64,000 bases of DNA, from the NCBI GenBank assembly GCA_025738555.1, contig JAOVFP010000002.1:7068001-7132000 (forward strand). The letters are read 5' to 3'. Under the pieces are notes generated by a model. The model was not told the DNA's origin, searched no databases, and was given only the letters and a program-made list of their open reading frames with translations. Made by a program: the position numbers and the translations under genes. Below, piece after piece: positions 34,631-45,379 of the stretch; position 1 is the first letter of the stretch, and each line of letters starts with the position of its first letter. This stretch comes from Cyathus striatus. Taxonomy: Eukaryota > Basidiomycota > Agaricomycetes > Agaricales > Nidulariaceae.

Positions 34631-36166
34631 CTATGAATCAAAAATGGCTCCATAAGCAGGAACACCCCTTGTCTCCATCCCATAAACCACAAGCCTTGTA
34701 ACTTTAGGATTCGAAATGATAAACACTGCCTCCGCATTACTCTCCTGCACAAGCTGATACGTAAGCGCAACCATATCCGGCCTTCCCCTCTCGCGCGTGT
34801 TCCAAATAATAGCCTTAGCATCAGCCTTAAGCACTGTACTGATAATCGTCTGACCGTATGTAGTCTCAGGACTCGGAGTGGACCAGAGGATGCGGCATGG
34901 TGCGAGGTTGGCATGGATCAGGGATAAGAACGGGCCAATTCCTGATCCCGTTGCGACGATGATGTAGCTCTTGAAGAGGCGGGCGGAGATGAGAAGTCCG
35001 TAGAGCGGGTCACCGCGGATCCAGAGCTTCTTGGGTGGATTCTTGATGATACTGTCCGTCCAATCGCCCGCGTTGGACACAACAAAGGAGTATCCCGTAA
35101 TCTTCCCATTCTCGTCGTCATCAGGAATCGTAGCGAACGCGTGCCATTCCATAAGAGGACGGGTGGACACTCGTACTCCGTAGAAAGCCTTAAGAGGGCG
35201 GTACTTGAAGTGCAGGCGAATAGCATGGTCCGAGAGGACTTCTGGGTACACATCACGATGGCGCAGGCGGAGCCAGGTCAGAATGATACAGAATGTGATG
35301 ACGCAGAGGAACCAGAACGCTGGTGTCTTTGCGATTTGCAATCCGAGTGGGATGTGATTTATCCTCCTCTGCTCATCAGCAGCGAGCATGAAGCCAGTCC
35401 AAAACACAATAACAATGGTCCATCCAGCGAATCGATGGGTCGCTTCAAAACTGTCGTGAAACTTAACGCGGAAAGTAGGATGCGCTGCGATAAGGATGAA
35501 GAGGAAACACGCGAGGAGGAAGTATGCTGTAATCACCACTCCGCGCGCAGCAGTAGTGGGATCTAAAACGTATTTCCGCGTAACGACAGCAGTGTACAGG
35601 ATAAACCATACAACTGAAGCAACGCCCGTACCACTATGTGCGCCTCCATAATGGAAGACTTTTGCCAGGTCCGTGCGGATCCAGATGGGGAGGGATTGCG
35701 GGGCACGCGTGAATATTTCGTAGACGACATTGACGAAGTTTTCTTGGCGGAAGAGGATGCATACCATGAGATTGGCAGCTGTTGCGTCTACTACGTCGGA
35801 TGCTAACGGGGCGCCTTTGGTTTTGGCTACGAAGCCTATGAATACTGCGAGGTTGGCAAAGAATGTGAATGTGAAGAGTTTTCGGTACGTTGAGAAGAAT
35901 GTGTCTGAGAGGGATGTTAGTATTCTGTGGTAGTGAAGAGAGATGAGGGATTTACATTGTAAGAAGCGGGTGACTCTGTTTCCTCTTTTCTCTGGCACGT
36001 CATAGACGATAGTTTGAACATCAGCACCGATAGAAACTATTGTCTTCTCATCGGTGAAAGAAGAACCTAGTATATTGAAAGAAGTGAGTAAAGCTAAAGC
36101 CACAATGAGAAGTCCACGTACTCTCTGAGACTTCGCCAGAACACGTCGAATCAGTCTTCTCAACAT
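34631..36166 (-). CDS. TmpA-like integral membrane oxidoreductase (copy A)
   Basis: Two exons (36166-35956 and 35904-34631) with a 51-nt intron give about 494 aa. The N-terminal half has several hydrophobic segments (LFTFTFFANLAVFIGFVA; ASVVWFILYTAVV; VVITAYFLLACFLFILIAAH; WTIVIVFWTGFMLA; FWFLCVITFCIILTWL). The C-terminal half resembles a ferredoxin-reductase fold: YSFVVSNAGDW as a flavin-side motif and IIVATGSGIGPFLSLI as the NAD(P)-binding glycine motif. This layout fits the TmpA-type membrane flavoproteins of fungi; TmpA of Aspergillus nidulans affects asexual development. Substrate is unknown. A TATA box (TATATAACC) lies about 140 bp before the start. The frame is intact; length and both introns match copy B. 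Confidence 0.75.
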   Translation of the reverse strand: MLRRLIRRVLAKSQRVRGLLIVALALLTSFNILGSSFTDEKTIVSIGADVQTIVYDVPEKRGNRVTRFLQCKSLISLHYHRILTSLSDTFFSTYRKLFTFTFFANLAVFIGFVAKTKGAPLASDVVDATAANLMVCILFRQENFVNVVYEIFTRAPQSLPIWIRTDLAKVFHYGGAHSGTGVASVVWFILYTAVVTRKYVLDPTTAARGVVITAYFLLACFLFILIAAHPTFRVKFHDSFEATHRFAGWTIVIVFWTGFMLAADEQRRINHIPLGLQIAKTPAFWFLCVITFCIILTWLRLRHRDVYPEVLSDHAIRLHFKYRPLKAFYGVRVSTRPLMEWHAFATIPDDDENGKITGYSFVVSNAGDWTDSIIKNPPKKLWIRGDPLYGLLISARLFKSYIIVATGSGIGPFLSLIHANLAPCRILWSTPSPETTYGQTIISTVLKADAKAIIWNTRERGRPDMVALTYQLVQESNAEAVFIISNPKVTRLVVYGMETRGVPAYGAIFDS

Positions 36167-36295
36167 CCTTCACTAGGTGTTGACTCATATTGCAAAAAAC
36201 GTTTCAAAGAATAGTAAAAAAAAGAATTGGAAGTGTCGGAGAAGTATTTGAGAGGAGGTAGTGGCTGAAACCGCTGAAGAATGAAGGCAACAATC

Positions 36296-36315
36296 CGGGG
36301 GGTTATATACCTCCC
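36296..36315 (-). promoter_or_regulatory. TATA box of TmpA-like copy A
   Basis: The minus strand reads GAGGTATATAACCCCCCGGA, identical to the copy B promoter at 61637-61656, about 140 bp upstream of the start codon. Conservation in both copies and position support a core promoter. Confidence 0.6.
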
Positions 36316-37429
36316 CATCCTTCTGTCCAAGCAGTGATAGCAACAAAAAGAACACAGCAAGTTTTCATCTCGACAACTTGAAGTGAATTCCTCGGTGACT
36401 GCCCTGCCCTGTACACTCTCCCGAACCAAGTCAAAAGAGCCGTCGGTTATCCTGGTGTGATTGATAGCGCGATGAACTTTGAAGAGGGGACATAACCACT
36501 GTGCCAAAGCCAATGGATGGTACGCGGGAAAGTCGACGCCTGTCGCCGCGAACTTCAGTGATGGATGTATTTGCGGTACATACTTAGAGCGCGACGGAGA
36601 GGATGTGGATTGCGGATCTGTATTTGATTGGTGTGCTTCGCCACGGTGCGACCGAGGGTGCCGTTCATGCCCGATTAATAGTATGTCGCGTTATCGGTAC
36701 GTTATAGGTCATTTGGAGAGTGGTTTGAACCGTATAGAGGGTTGGATTAGGTTCAAGAAGGAAGGTTGAATTTTGGAGGTTGTATGATATGTTCGTGGGA
36801 GGCCTGTGTACCAGCCTTCGGTTGAGCATGACAGTATGGAGGGGATGCTTCGAATTGCGGGTACAGCTCGTACCCCACGTTCTAAAACCGAGTCGACGGC
36901 CGCCCGTCTAGGGACAGGCAGAAATAAGTGAACGCTATGTGGTAATCGGTAATGATCTAAATTTGCCCCCTTCTATTTTTGTCCGTTTCAAACGTTAATG
37001 TGAATGCTCGTATGTCACTGTGTTGCTTTATTGCTTAGTTCCAGGAGAGCTGTGACCGAGTTACGGAACAAGTGTCTGTTGGACTGTATGTTGGCGGTTG
37101 GGAGTTTTACTTCGGGATGTGGCCGACGCCAAGCTAGAAGGTCTATGTTGTTTCCATGTGAGCCCGGGTTTTTCAGATCGAAAGTAAAACGTTGGAGTAT
37201 GTAATCTAGTGTGACTCTGAGATTGTAGGGCCGTAAGGTGTGATAGTAGGTGGGGGACGGGTGAAAGCTACGTGGGATGATTGTGGGTGAAGGACCAGGA
37301 AACAGCACGCTCAGACCATTGTTTGCATTTGTTGTTCAAGTGCACTTACAATGCCGGCACCTCCGATGCCGACAAAATGCCTACAGTGCGTTCTTTCTTC
37401 CATCCTCTTCCCTCCTTTCTTACTTTCGT

Positions 37430-37640
37430 CCCTTCCTTCCCCTCTCCAATCATGCTTATACACCACCAGAGCCCAACAATCAGGAACCCGCCATGCAGCA
37501 CGCTACGCCCACCTCCTCCCCCCCTCCCTTAACACAACAAACATCCCTTTCATCCGCGCATCAGGCAGCCAACGCGTCGTCGATTCTGCTACAAATTGGA
37601 CACTCGGTACCCCCCCCCTCTCTCTGTATTGTATAGGTGT
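37430..37640 (+). repeat. Segment homologous to 27636-27860
   Basis: Pro/Ser-rich exon-like stretch (PNNQEPAMQHATPTSSPPP) shared in inverted orientation with 27636-27860. It starts about 50 bp beyond the edge of the TmpA duplication and precedes the phytase relic. Identity unknown. Confidence 0.5.
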
Positions 37641-37679
37641 ACTGATGAATGTGGATAGAATGGTACATGATAACGGGAA

Positions 37680-38371
37680 CCCTTCCCGCTTCGCCATTAA
37701 TCTTATCTGAGGTGTGTTGGGAACGGAGTGGGAGCGATTTGAATATGAGGGGGATTTGGATAAGCATTATGGGACTGGGTTCGCCTCCTCCCTCTCTTCC
37801 CCGGGCCTTTCTTCAAGTTTCTTACCCATAAGATAAAATAGGTACGGCCAACCCCTAGGCAAAATCCAAGGCGTAGGATACACAAACGAGCTCTTAGCTC
37901 GCCTTAAACTCTCACCCGTACAAGACCACACTCAAACCAACTCAACCCTCGACTCTTCTCCCTTAACATTCCCATTGGATCGAAAGTTCTACGCGGATTT
38001 TTCAAATGACAATCAGATGATCCCCATCTACGCTTCAATAGGGCTGTTTGCATAGCATAGGGATTTAGATGTGCGTAAGGCGGATAAGAGGAGGAATTGG
38101 AGACCTAATTTGTTGGTTCCGTTTGGTGCGGGGATGGTCGTTGAGAAGATGGTTTGCGCGTGCCCATTTTTCGAGTTCGGATTTGAGTTCGAGTGGACTT
38201 GGAGCTGCGACGAAAGGAGAGTTTATGAAAATACTAGTAAACGATGCGCTTCAGCCTCTTACGTTCCGTGGGGCGGGTGAAGAGGGGCTTTGTGAGCTTT
38301 GTGCGTTCGTGGAGAGTCAGGGGTACGCGAGAAGGGATGGGGATGGGGATTTTGAGAGGTGTTTTAGTTGA
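37680..38371 (+). pseudogene. Histidine-acid phytase relic, C-terminal part
   Basis: From 37726 it reads EWERFEYEGDLDKHYGTG, an intron of about 70 nt, then [33 protein letters not shown] and [20 protein letters not shown]. This is clearly the C-terminal half of a histidine-acid phytase (3-phytase family). The catalytic HD motif (FSHDN) reads FSNDN, a His-to-Asn change. An in-frame TAG lies at 38053-38055. LVPFGAGMVVEKMVC continues after it, but the final part (LVNDALQPLTF, then GEEGLCELCAFVESQGYARR, ending 38371) is in another frame, so a frameshift lies near 38160-38230. The N-terminal half with RHGxRxP is absent. Confidence 0.8.
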
Positions 38372-38579
38372 GCAGTGGGGGAGGGGGGGGAGGTGGACGA
38401 TCCAGTATTTATTACCTGGAATCATAGTGTACCCACCTTATACCCTTCAAGTACAGATAAGATGTTTTGATTTTTGATCGTTTGATACTTTGATATCTGA
38501 GACGACTCCGCTCTTCATCGCGTATCGTATTGACGATGCAGCTTAAAATACACAACAGCAACTAGCGACTAGGTAGATA

Positions 38580-39396
38580 TTATGACTGAATAACTTGATT
38601 AACAAGTTCATGGCCTATTTCCTCCATCACGTTACCCAACTCCGAGCCCGAGCGATTACGATTATGACTCCTTGACCTGCCGTAATACTTTTCCTCCTCC
38701 TCGATTTCCAGTTGACCTTGAACGAGATCACAGCACGGGCAGCATAATGCAGTCATGTAGTCATCGAAGCAGCTTCCACGAATTTTATAACGTTTGCGGA
38801 TTTTCCCTCTCGTTTTTCCCTACACAAAGTGCGTTCAACGTCTGGTTTTTTCTGTTAACGTACAATACATACCTGACTTATCCAGCCGAAGCCAATAGGC
38901 AACTACAGACTTGCGTTTAACTATGTCTGAACATTAAAATGTGCATACATACTGGATTGCAGCCGAAATCGAAGATAAATTCGGAAATGTCATCGAGACA
39001 GACGCAAAAGGAACAATCTCCATCATCATCGACGAAGATGCCACTAGGATTGGGATGCGGTTTCTGGTGATTCTTGAGATATTTGAGGCGGCGTTTATTC
39101 CTTTTTCGAACCAAGCTGGGACACAATGACGCAAAGCAGCCTAGTAAAGTAGGTCACAATAAAATACATGATGTGAAGGTGTATGATCGACTCACAAGTT
39201 CCCATATCTTCTAAGGGGCTGTCGCATAGATCATATTTCCAGTCTCGTTCGTTCTCACCGCGATCTAAAGTGAGACTATCAATATACGCAGCATTCATGG
39301 CCGGAACGGGCCGGGGTTGCTCCTAGATGTAAGACCGTGATTAAAAAGTAGGATGACATGGTATATGTTTATGCTGCTAGTTACCTGGACTGGCAT
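38580..39396 (-). CDS. PLAC8-family cysteine-rich protein
   Basis: A 12-nt first exon (MPVQ, 39396-39385) splices to EQPRPVPAMNAAYIDSLTLD (39322-39196) and RDWKYDLCDSPLEDMGT. Exon 3 (39140-38953) gives CCFASLCPSLVRKRNKRRLK. After a short exon with VVAYWLRLDK comes GKIRKRYKIRGSCFDDYMTA then LCCPCCDLVQGQLEIEEEE and a hydrophilic tail ending VIQS (stop 38580-38582). The order W-x-x-DLC, MGTCC-x-ASLCP, IR-RYKIRGSC and CCPCC-x-L-Q defines PLAC8. PLAC8 proteins are membrane-associated Cys-rich proteins with varied roles (cadmium resistance, fruit size, calcium influx in other organisms); the role here is unknown. The junctions of exon 4 (near 38880-38915) are the least certain. The acidic insert FVDDDGDCSFCVCLDD is unusual. 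Confidence 0.8.
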
Positions 39397-39569
39397 GGCG
39401 TATGGGGGAAAGAGTCCTATTGGATTCTTTGTGCAGATGAACCGGCTGCACATATTATATACATACTGGTATCAGGAACAATGGGACGCAATCTTGTCGA
39501 GAGAAGCTTGCGAAGCCCGAACGTTGAACAGTGACTGGTCGTTTGAACTCTGAAGTTTATTTGAAGTTG

Positions 39570-40500
39570 TCTTCTACCACGTCACTACACTATTTTGGTG
39601 ATATCTATACTCAAGAGCCCATGCGTTCAATATATGACCTTGACGTAAGAAAGCGCGAACACTCAGCTTTTGTGAGTATAAGGTATGACCAACATTCCAA
39701 GCCTTCATAACATATATTTCGATAAACTCGCAAACGCTACGATACTAGAAATAATAATCTAGGAAAAGTTGAGCGCCTGATCGGCGCCTGAGTTCATAAG
39801 TTTTCACAGGCAAGTAATAAATATTTACTTATCCGATCAAAAGAATGAATCAACCCCTTAATTTATGTCAGTTCCATGCGTACAGGCAGGGAGCTCGTGA
39901 ATCAAGCGCGCATCCCCACTTGGTCACCACCGTTCTTTGCAAGTTCTTTCATATATTTACTATCTTCTCGAACGACGGCGTTGGCACAGTGAGAATGAAA
40001 ATTACACAACGCCACCATCCGTCGCCATCTGTCAATTACAACTATTGCTGCTCTGAGAATTGGAATTAAAATAGTGCTATATCTGGATATTGTATTTTAC
40101 ACAAACGTCAAAATATCGGATGCACGACGGTGATGAGTAGAAATATGACATGATAGAGAATCTGACGAAGCGTCAGATAAGCTCTAGTAGTAGCGCCTGA
40201 TACATTTATTCGAGAAATCACATCATAATGTTTGACAACAATTCGACAAATTTATTGAAACTAGAAATACACCTTGAGCCTTTTGAGTATGGCAATTCAA
40301 CGCTGAATTCCTATGCTATAAATTCGTAGACTTGAAGCTGCTTCGATGACTATGACTACATTGTTCTACCCATGCTATGATCTCGTGTAAGGTCAGCTCG
40401 CAATCTTTCATATTGTACTAATATCATGTATCCTGCACTTTCATTCGAGAGTCCGTTACACAAAAGACATAATAAAGGTACTTTACACTTGGTAATTTTA
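39570..40500. other. Intergenic, no gene seen
   Basis: It lies between the PLAC8 start and the 3' end of the epoxide-hydrolase-like gene. Open frames are short and without domains. Confidence 0.5.
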
Positions 40501-40509
40501 CCACCGAAA

Positions 40510-41714
40510 CTACTCGGAGACTTGTTCGACCCAGGCAGCCAAATCAGAGTTGACTTGATCCTTCGCCTCGAGAATGACCCAGTGTGCTGCGTCGTACTCC
40601 TTGATCACTGCATCGCTGCAGAACTGTTGCATAGTAGCCTGACCAACAGGAGCCATGGCGACAACATCCTGCTTGCAGGCACCAAAAAAGGTAGGCTTGG
40701 AGACGACGTACTTTTCTTGGGGAATAGCTAAGATGTGAATCATTAGATAACATTCCAGGAAGCATATGAATAAGGATATACTTTCAGAGTCCTCAAGGTC
40801 GACAGTAGAGGTCAACACCTTGAACCAAGTGAAAGGTCCAGCAAGGCCATTGGAAAGAAGAGCGTGTTTATGATTTTTTATTTCCTGTCCGTGGATAAGT
40901 AGCTGATCATAGCATGGAAGTAAATTGGCATTACCTCCTCAGAGAGGTATGAAGCAATGTCGGTATGTTTATTACTTTCGATCCAAGCCCTGGTTGCACC
41001 AGTCTCAGTCACGTTCGGAACCCAGAGACTAGAATCCTTGGCAAATAAGAGCGAGAAAAAAGAATCAAACTAGTTTAAGTGGGCTATAAGTAAATGTCTA
41101 AATGAAAGAAAGAAGCAAAGAGACTGACATTCTTCTCACAGAGGGCAACAGCGTCCTCATCGGAAAAGAATTCCCAATAGCCAAAGATTTCGCGGCCAAA
41201 TGCCTTCTTCACCTGGATATTTAAAAGGTAAGTGTGCATACTTGAAGGAAGGAAAGATGTGGAGTCGCACATGCTCCTTGAGGGTATCGTAAGGTAGAAG
41301 GGGGTTGGGAGCAATATAGCTAACGGCAAAGAAGGCAAAGGCAACGAAGCGGTCTGTGTACAAGTTAGCTAGACGACTAGCGACTTTGCTGCCCCAGTCA
41401 TGACCGACTGCAATAACGCGATCAGAGATACCCTCTGCATCAAGAACGTCTATGACATCCTTTGCGATGAGAGTCACTGCGTACAGGGCAGGGTCGGAGG
41501 GCTTATCAGTTCCTCCATAGCCAAGTAGATCAGGGACTATGATGCCATAATTCCTGCTCTGGAAGAGCGCAACTTGATATCGCCAGTCGTAAGAAGTAGA
41601 TGGGAAGCCGTGAAGGAAGAGCAGAGTGGGCTTTCCAGCAGCAGGCTTGGAGAAATAATAGTTGTAGGAAAGACCGCGAGAGGTGGTAGACTTTTTGTAG
41701 AGAGAGGAATCCAT
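40510..41714 (-). CDS. Alpha/beta hydrolase, soluble epoxide hydrolase type
   Basis: The first long exon (from 41714) encodes MDSSLYKKSTTSRGLSYNYY, the oxyanion-side HGFPST motif (about residue 35), the strand-turn DLLGYGGTDKP and the nucleophile elbow VGHDWGS with Asp at about residue 105, as in epoxide hydrolases and related dehalogenases. Later exons give the cap (VKKAFGREIFGYWEFFSDED) and the C-terminus KPTFFGACKQDVVA then EYDAAHWVILEAKDQVNSDL, with the catalytic His in AAHWV. The gene ends at TAG 40510-40512. There are about four introns. No signal peptide is seen, so cytosolic detoxification or lipid/epoxide metabolism is likely. A shadow frame runs opposite at 41574-41786. Confidence 0.85.
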
Positions 41715-42411
41715 GGCAGAGAAAGGTGTGTGGCGGAAGATAGCGGGGAGTGGTGGGTGTTTTATACTGCGCTGGAGAGGCTATGAAGCGGGGAACGTAA
41801 CCGAGAAGTAGTTGACAGCGGTGGACGATGGGAGGTGATGAAGCTCCATATGGGTGGGGACTAGGTAAATGGAAGACAAGGAGGGGTCATGCATTCATGG
41901 TAGAGACGCGCCGCATTCGATGGCTACAGCACAGACGACGAGGCACAGGCTGCAAGGACAGGCTGGTACAAAAGGACGCGGGGCACGCTGACAGTCTGCA
42001 TATGACAAAGTCACGTGTATTCCATTACGCACTCTTCCGGCAGCTTAGTTCTTGGCAGCCTTACATATGCAAAACTGTGAGATGCTTCGCTAAGAAAAAC
42101 CTGAGCGTATTGAGGGATTTCTAGGCAAAATGAGATTGTGTGAATGAAAACTTAGGTAGAAGGCATTCATTTCCCTTCATTTACATATAATTGTGGCACT
42201 TACACTGCACATGACGTGTGGCAGACCCTTTTCTTTCCCTACTCCCAGCTTCTCGTACTTCTTATAAGTACTTACTTCCCTTTTCCAGCCCTTGTTATCG
42301 CAGGTTAGGCTCGTGACCATCCGTTCTTTGTGACATCACAAATTTGTAGTCACGGCGTGAACAGAACACGATGGTAACAAATATATTCAGTTTGGAAGAT
42401 TTACTCCCTAA

Positions 42412-43798
42412 TTAAAGAGTCGGGGTGTCGACGAATAACAGGAACTCATAAAAGGATGGGTAACGCTCTTCAAGGGTCTTATCTGCTTCCTCAGCCACAG
42501 CGCGAACATGGGCGATATCATCAGCAGAGAGGCTAACGTGCGCAGCTGCAAAATTCTCCTCCAAATACTAAAAAAGAGTCTCTAGTTAGGGCCGTGGATG
42601 CCATAGTGATTCAAACAAAAACATACCTTCACTTTCCTTGTGCCTGGAATGGGAATGACGTCTTCGCCTTGAGCAAGGAGCCATGCAAGGGAGACTTGGC
42701 CTGGTGTAGCATTGTACTTATCACCAATGGCTTTTATCTTCTTCACTAGAGCAAGAGATTTGTGGAAATTTTCTTCATTAAATCTAGGTAAAAAAAGTGA
42801 TCAACGCAGAAGTTGAAATCATGCACAACTAAATTCAAAGGAACTTACCTCGGGAAGACTTTCCGTATGTCATCTTCCTCAAAGTCGCTGGGTGATTTCT
42901 AAACCATGTCAAAATCTAGACTTCACGAATTATAATCTTATTTAATTAACTCACAAGTTGTCCAGTCAACATTCCTCTGCCAAGAGGTGAATAAGCGACA
43001 AGTTTCACTCCAAGTTCACGACACGTCTTCAGCATCTGGAACGAAAGGGTTGTATTCCATCTCAACTGCTGCGATTGGATGAACAGCATTTGGACGACGA
43101 AGTGTCTCAGCAGAGACTTCAGATAAGCCAATATATTTCACCCTTCCTTCCCTAAATAGCAGTGTTAGCTGATCATCAAAAAGAATGTTACAATAAGCGT
43201 ACTTGACCAGCCCAGCAAGTGCTTCAACAGACTTTTCAATCGGAACGGTGGGATCTGCTCTCTGTTTAAAACTATCAGTGTAATCGCCACTGTTTGTAAC
43301 ACAGAATGGAGACATACGTGAAGATAATACAGATCAATCCAATCGGTGCCGAGCTTTGCTACAGATTTCTCAAATGCAACCCGAATGAATTCCGGGTCTC
43401 CGTTAACGAGTCTCCCAGTAATCTGACCAGTCGAGCCGCACTTGGTGGAAAGGAATATTTGGTCACGCCCTCCCGAATATTTGAACCTACATATGAAAAG
43501 TGTCAAGGATGTCGCTGTAGAGTCTTGACAAAGATGGCGACACACCACTTCCCAATCAATTCCTCGGAATCTCCGTATATGTCGGCAGTATCCCAAAACG
43601 TGCACCCGCGTTCCAAGGCCGTGTCGAGTAACTATACTTGAATATTAGTCACTATAATATGATAATATTTTTTAAAGCAACCTTAAATCTTTCTTCGCCC
43701 CTTTGGATACTTCCATAGAATGCTCCAATTCCCATCAATCCCAAGCCAGTAGCGGACACGGGGGTGTCACCTATTTTACGCGTTGGATAAGAAGACAT
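42412..43798 (-). CDS. Aldo-keto reductase, apparent frameshift
   Basis: It starts MSSYPTRKIGDTPVSATGLG and LMGIGAFYGSIQRGEERFK, then FWDTADIYGDSEELIGKW (catalytic Asp/Tyr region), FKYSGGRDQIFLSTKCG, LGTDWIDLYYLH (His of the catalytic tetrad), KEGRVKYIGLSEVSAETLRR and KTCRELGVKLVAYSPLGRGM. The C-terminus ends VDTPTL (stop 42412-42414). There are about seven short introns. Between EMEYNPF (about 43050) and MLKTCRELG (about 43030) the frame changes and the usual linker of about 10 residues is missing, without a splice donor that would explain it. This suggests a small deletion, so the product may be non-functional. The family is the YakC/AKR13-like group of NADP-dependent reductases. Confidence 0.8.
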
Positions 43799-43890
43799 AG
43801 GTTCAACGGATGGCTAGGAATATACGAGAGGATTAAAACTGAAAAATGATATTGGTTTCACTTTTGTCCTCAGAGCCCAGGTTTATATAT

Positions 43891-45195
43891 GGGGGTCACC
43901 AATCCCTATATGGTGTTTAGCGTGACGTCACACGGTGTGACCAAAAGTGACCAAAATCTTGTCCCAGGATAAAACTGACGCAGTGAAGTGAAATTCTGAG
44001 TGTCCCTCTTTATTCTTTCTGTGTAATAATGATATTTCATCTATTATAAGTCTTTCAATGTATGTACTATGCCTAAATTATAAATATAAATGCTTAAATA
44101 CATTCCTTTCTTGTCACAACTTTGTCACAGGCTGAAAGTTGTCATTTAGAAGGGTCTAAGCATTGGGATATATATATCATATGGTACATTTTTACATATA
44201 TAACATGTTTTTATAATCTTATGTTCTTAACACTGCTATAAAATGAATTTTATGATATGCTCTGTGATGATCTAGTGATTATATGGCTAAAATATTGCTG
44301 AATTGAAGAACTAAAGAGATATTTTACTATATCTGGTTAAATTATTTTTATAATCATAAACAGTAGTTCAAATGTAGTATAATAAAGCTTATTTTACGAA
44401 TTTCCGCCAAGTTATCACTTGGAGGTAGTGTTTAAGTGGTGTATATGTGGTATTTCCAAGTGTACCGTGTTAATTTCCCACGCTCTTTGATACAGCGAAA
44501 TTGCAACATCAATTGCTTCATGGAAACTTATTATTGATAGTGATATAAAGTGCTCAGCTACAACATATTAATAACAGTACTGAGTCAGAATAATTATTAA
44601 GAAGAGAATGGCTGTCTAATGACGGCCTATAGTACAATTTGAGTGTATATTATACTAGTTTCTCACGCTATTTAGCAGGGCAAAACTTGTATCTACGGCC
44701 ACTCATCAGAATCTCACTTTCACAGCTAGCTTTAATGATGAAAAGTACTCAGATTAAGTATTAGAATAGAACTGTTGAGCCCGAATTTTTATTTTTTGAA
44801 TTTTACCTGGAGATTTTGTGTGCTACCTTGCATTATTGACTGGTTAAAGAAGGTTTCTTAAAATTCTGGCTCAACAGTTTTGTTCCATATGTTAAACTAT
44901 ATAACTTTTGTTATTATGATTAGCGGATAAAGTGAAAATATGAAGACTGGGCACAATATTACTGATTTGATGCCTATTTTGGCAGAGAGGTTGGACTATT
45001 ATGCAATTTTAAATCTATGTATTAGACTACTAAAAATATAATTACACAAGATTAAATATACTACTAAATGACATATTATGCAAGTTATTTCAAAGCGATT
45101 TAGTGTCTGTAGCAAAAGATATTACACTGGGACAATGCAAAATGAGCATGTGTCACTGTCACGCTTGTGTGACATGCCGGATTGGTGATCCCCAT
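43891..45195. mobile_element. Non-autonomous TIR element, about 1.3 kb
   Basis: The left end GGGGGTCACCAATCC (43891) is mirrored by GGATTGGTGATCCCC (ending at about 45193) with one change. The flanks TTATATAT and TTATATAC (one base offset) could be a decayed 8-bp target duplication, pointing to a hAT relative. Inside both ends are GTGTGAC-type motifs (GTGTGACCAAAAGTG; CGCTTGTGTGACATG). There is no coding frame. It lies about 90 bp upstream of the aldo-keto reductase start. Confidence 0.5.
44768..44885. repeat. Small inverted repeat (AACTGTTGAGCC arms)
   Basis: GAACTGTTGAGCCCGAATTT at 44768 pairs with AAAATTCTGGCTCAACAGTT at about 44857-44876. Arms are about 20 bp and total length about 115 bp. 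It is likely a tiny MITE nested in the 1.3-kb element. Confidence 0.6.
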
Positions 45196-45379
45196 TATAT
45201 ACTCTGAATGGAAGCCACCCTACGCGACGACTAAGATGATTCCGTGTGAAGTGAAAATTGCATGGGTCCTGAATCTAATGACAAATGGCAAGCCGAAGGA
45301 ACACGTATATGAGACTTACAATGAGTCAGCGTAGATTAGACGCCTGTAGCTACCAATGTAATTATGTCAGCGGAGAAAC

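Larger units (their letters stand above)
34443..37378 (-). repeat. Segmental duplication, copy A (inverted partner 60547-63508)
   Basis: About 2.9 kb, comprising the TmpA-like gene, its 3' flank and about 1.2 kb of upstream sequence, is repeated in opposite orientation at 60547-63508. Homology starts near CATGTTTCCAGCTTATATCT (reverse strand) and ends in the GCCGACAAAATGCC block near 37374. Coding differences are few; the upstream part differs by scattered substitutions and small indels. Confidence 0.9.

Noticed and set aside
34537..35256. Minus-strand frames of 125 and 112 aa inside the TmpA-like gene
   Set aside because: They are out-of-frame shadows of the TmpA-like coding sequence; equivalents appear in copy B.
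36160..36513. 117-aa frame upstream of TmpA copy A (and its copy B equivalent at 61435-61683)
   Set aside because: It spans the TATA box and 5' leader, differs at its end between copies through indels, and has no domain; it is better read as promoter and leader.
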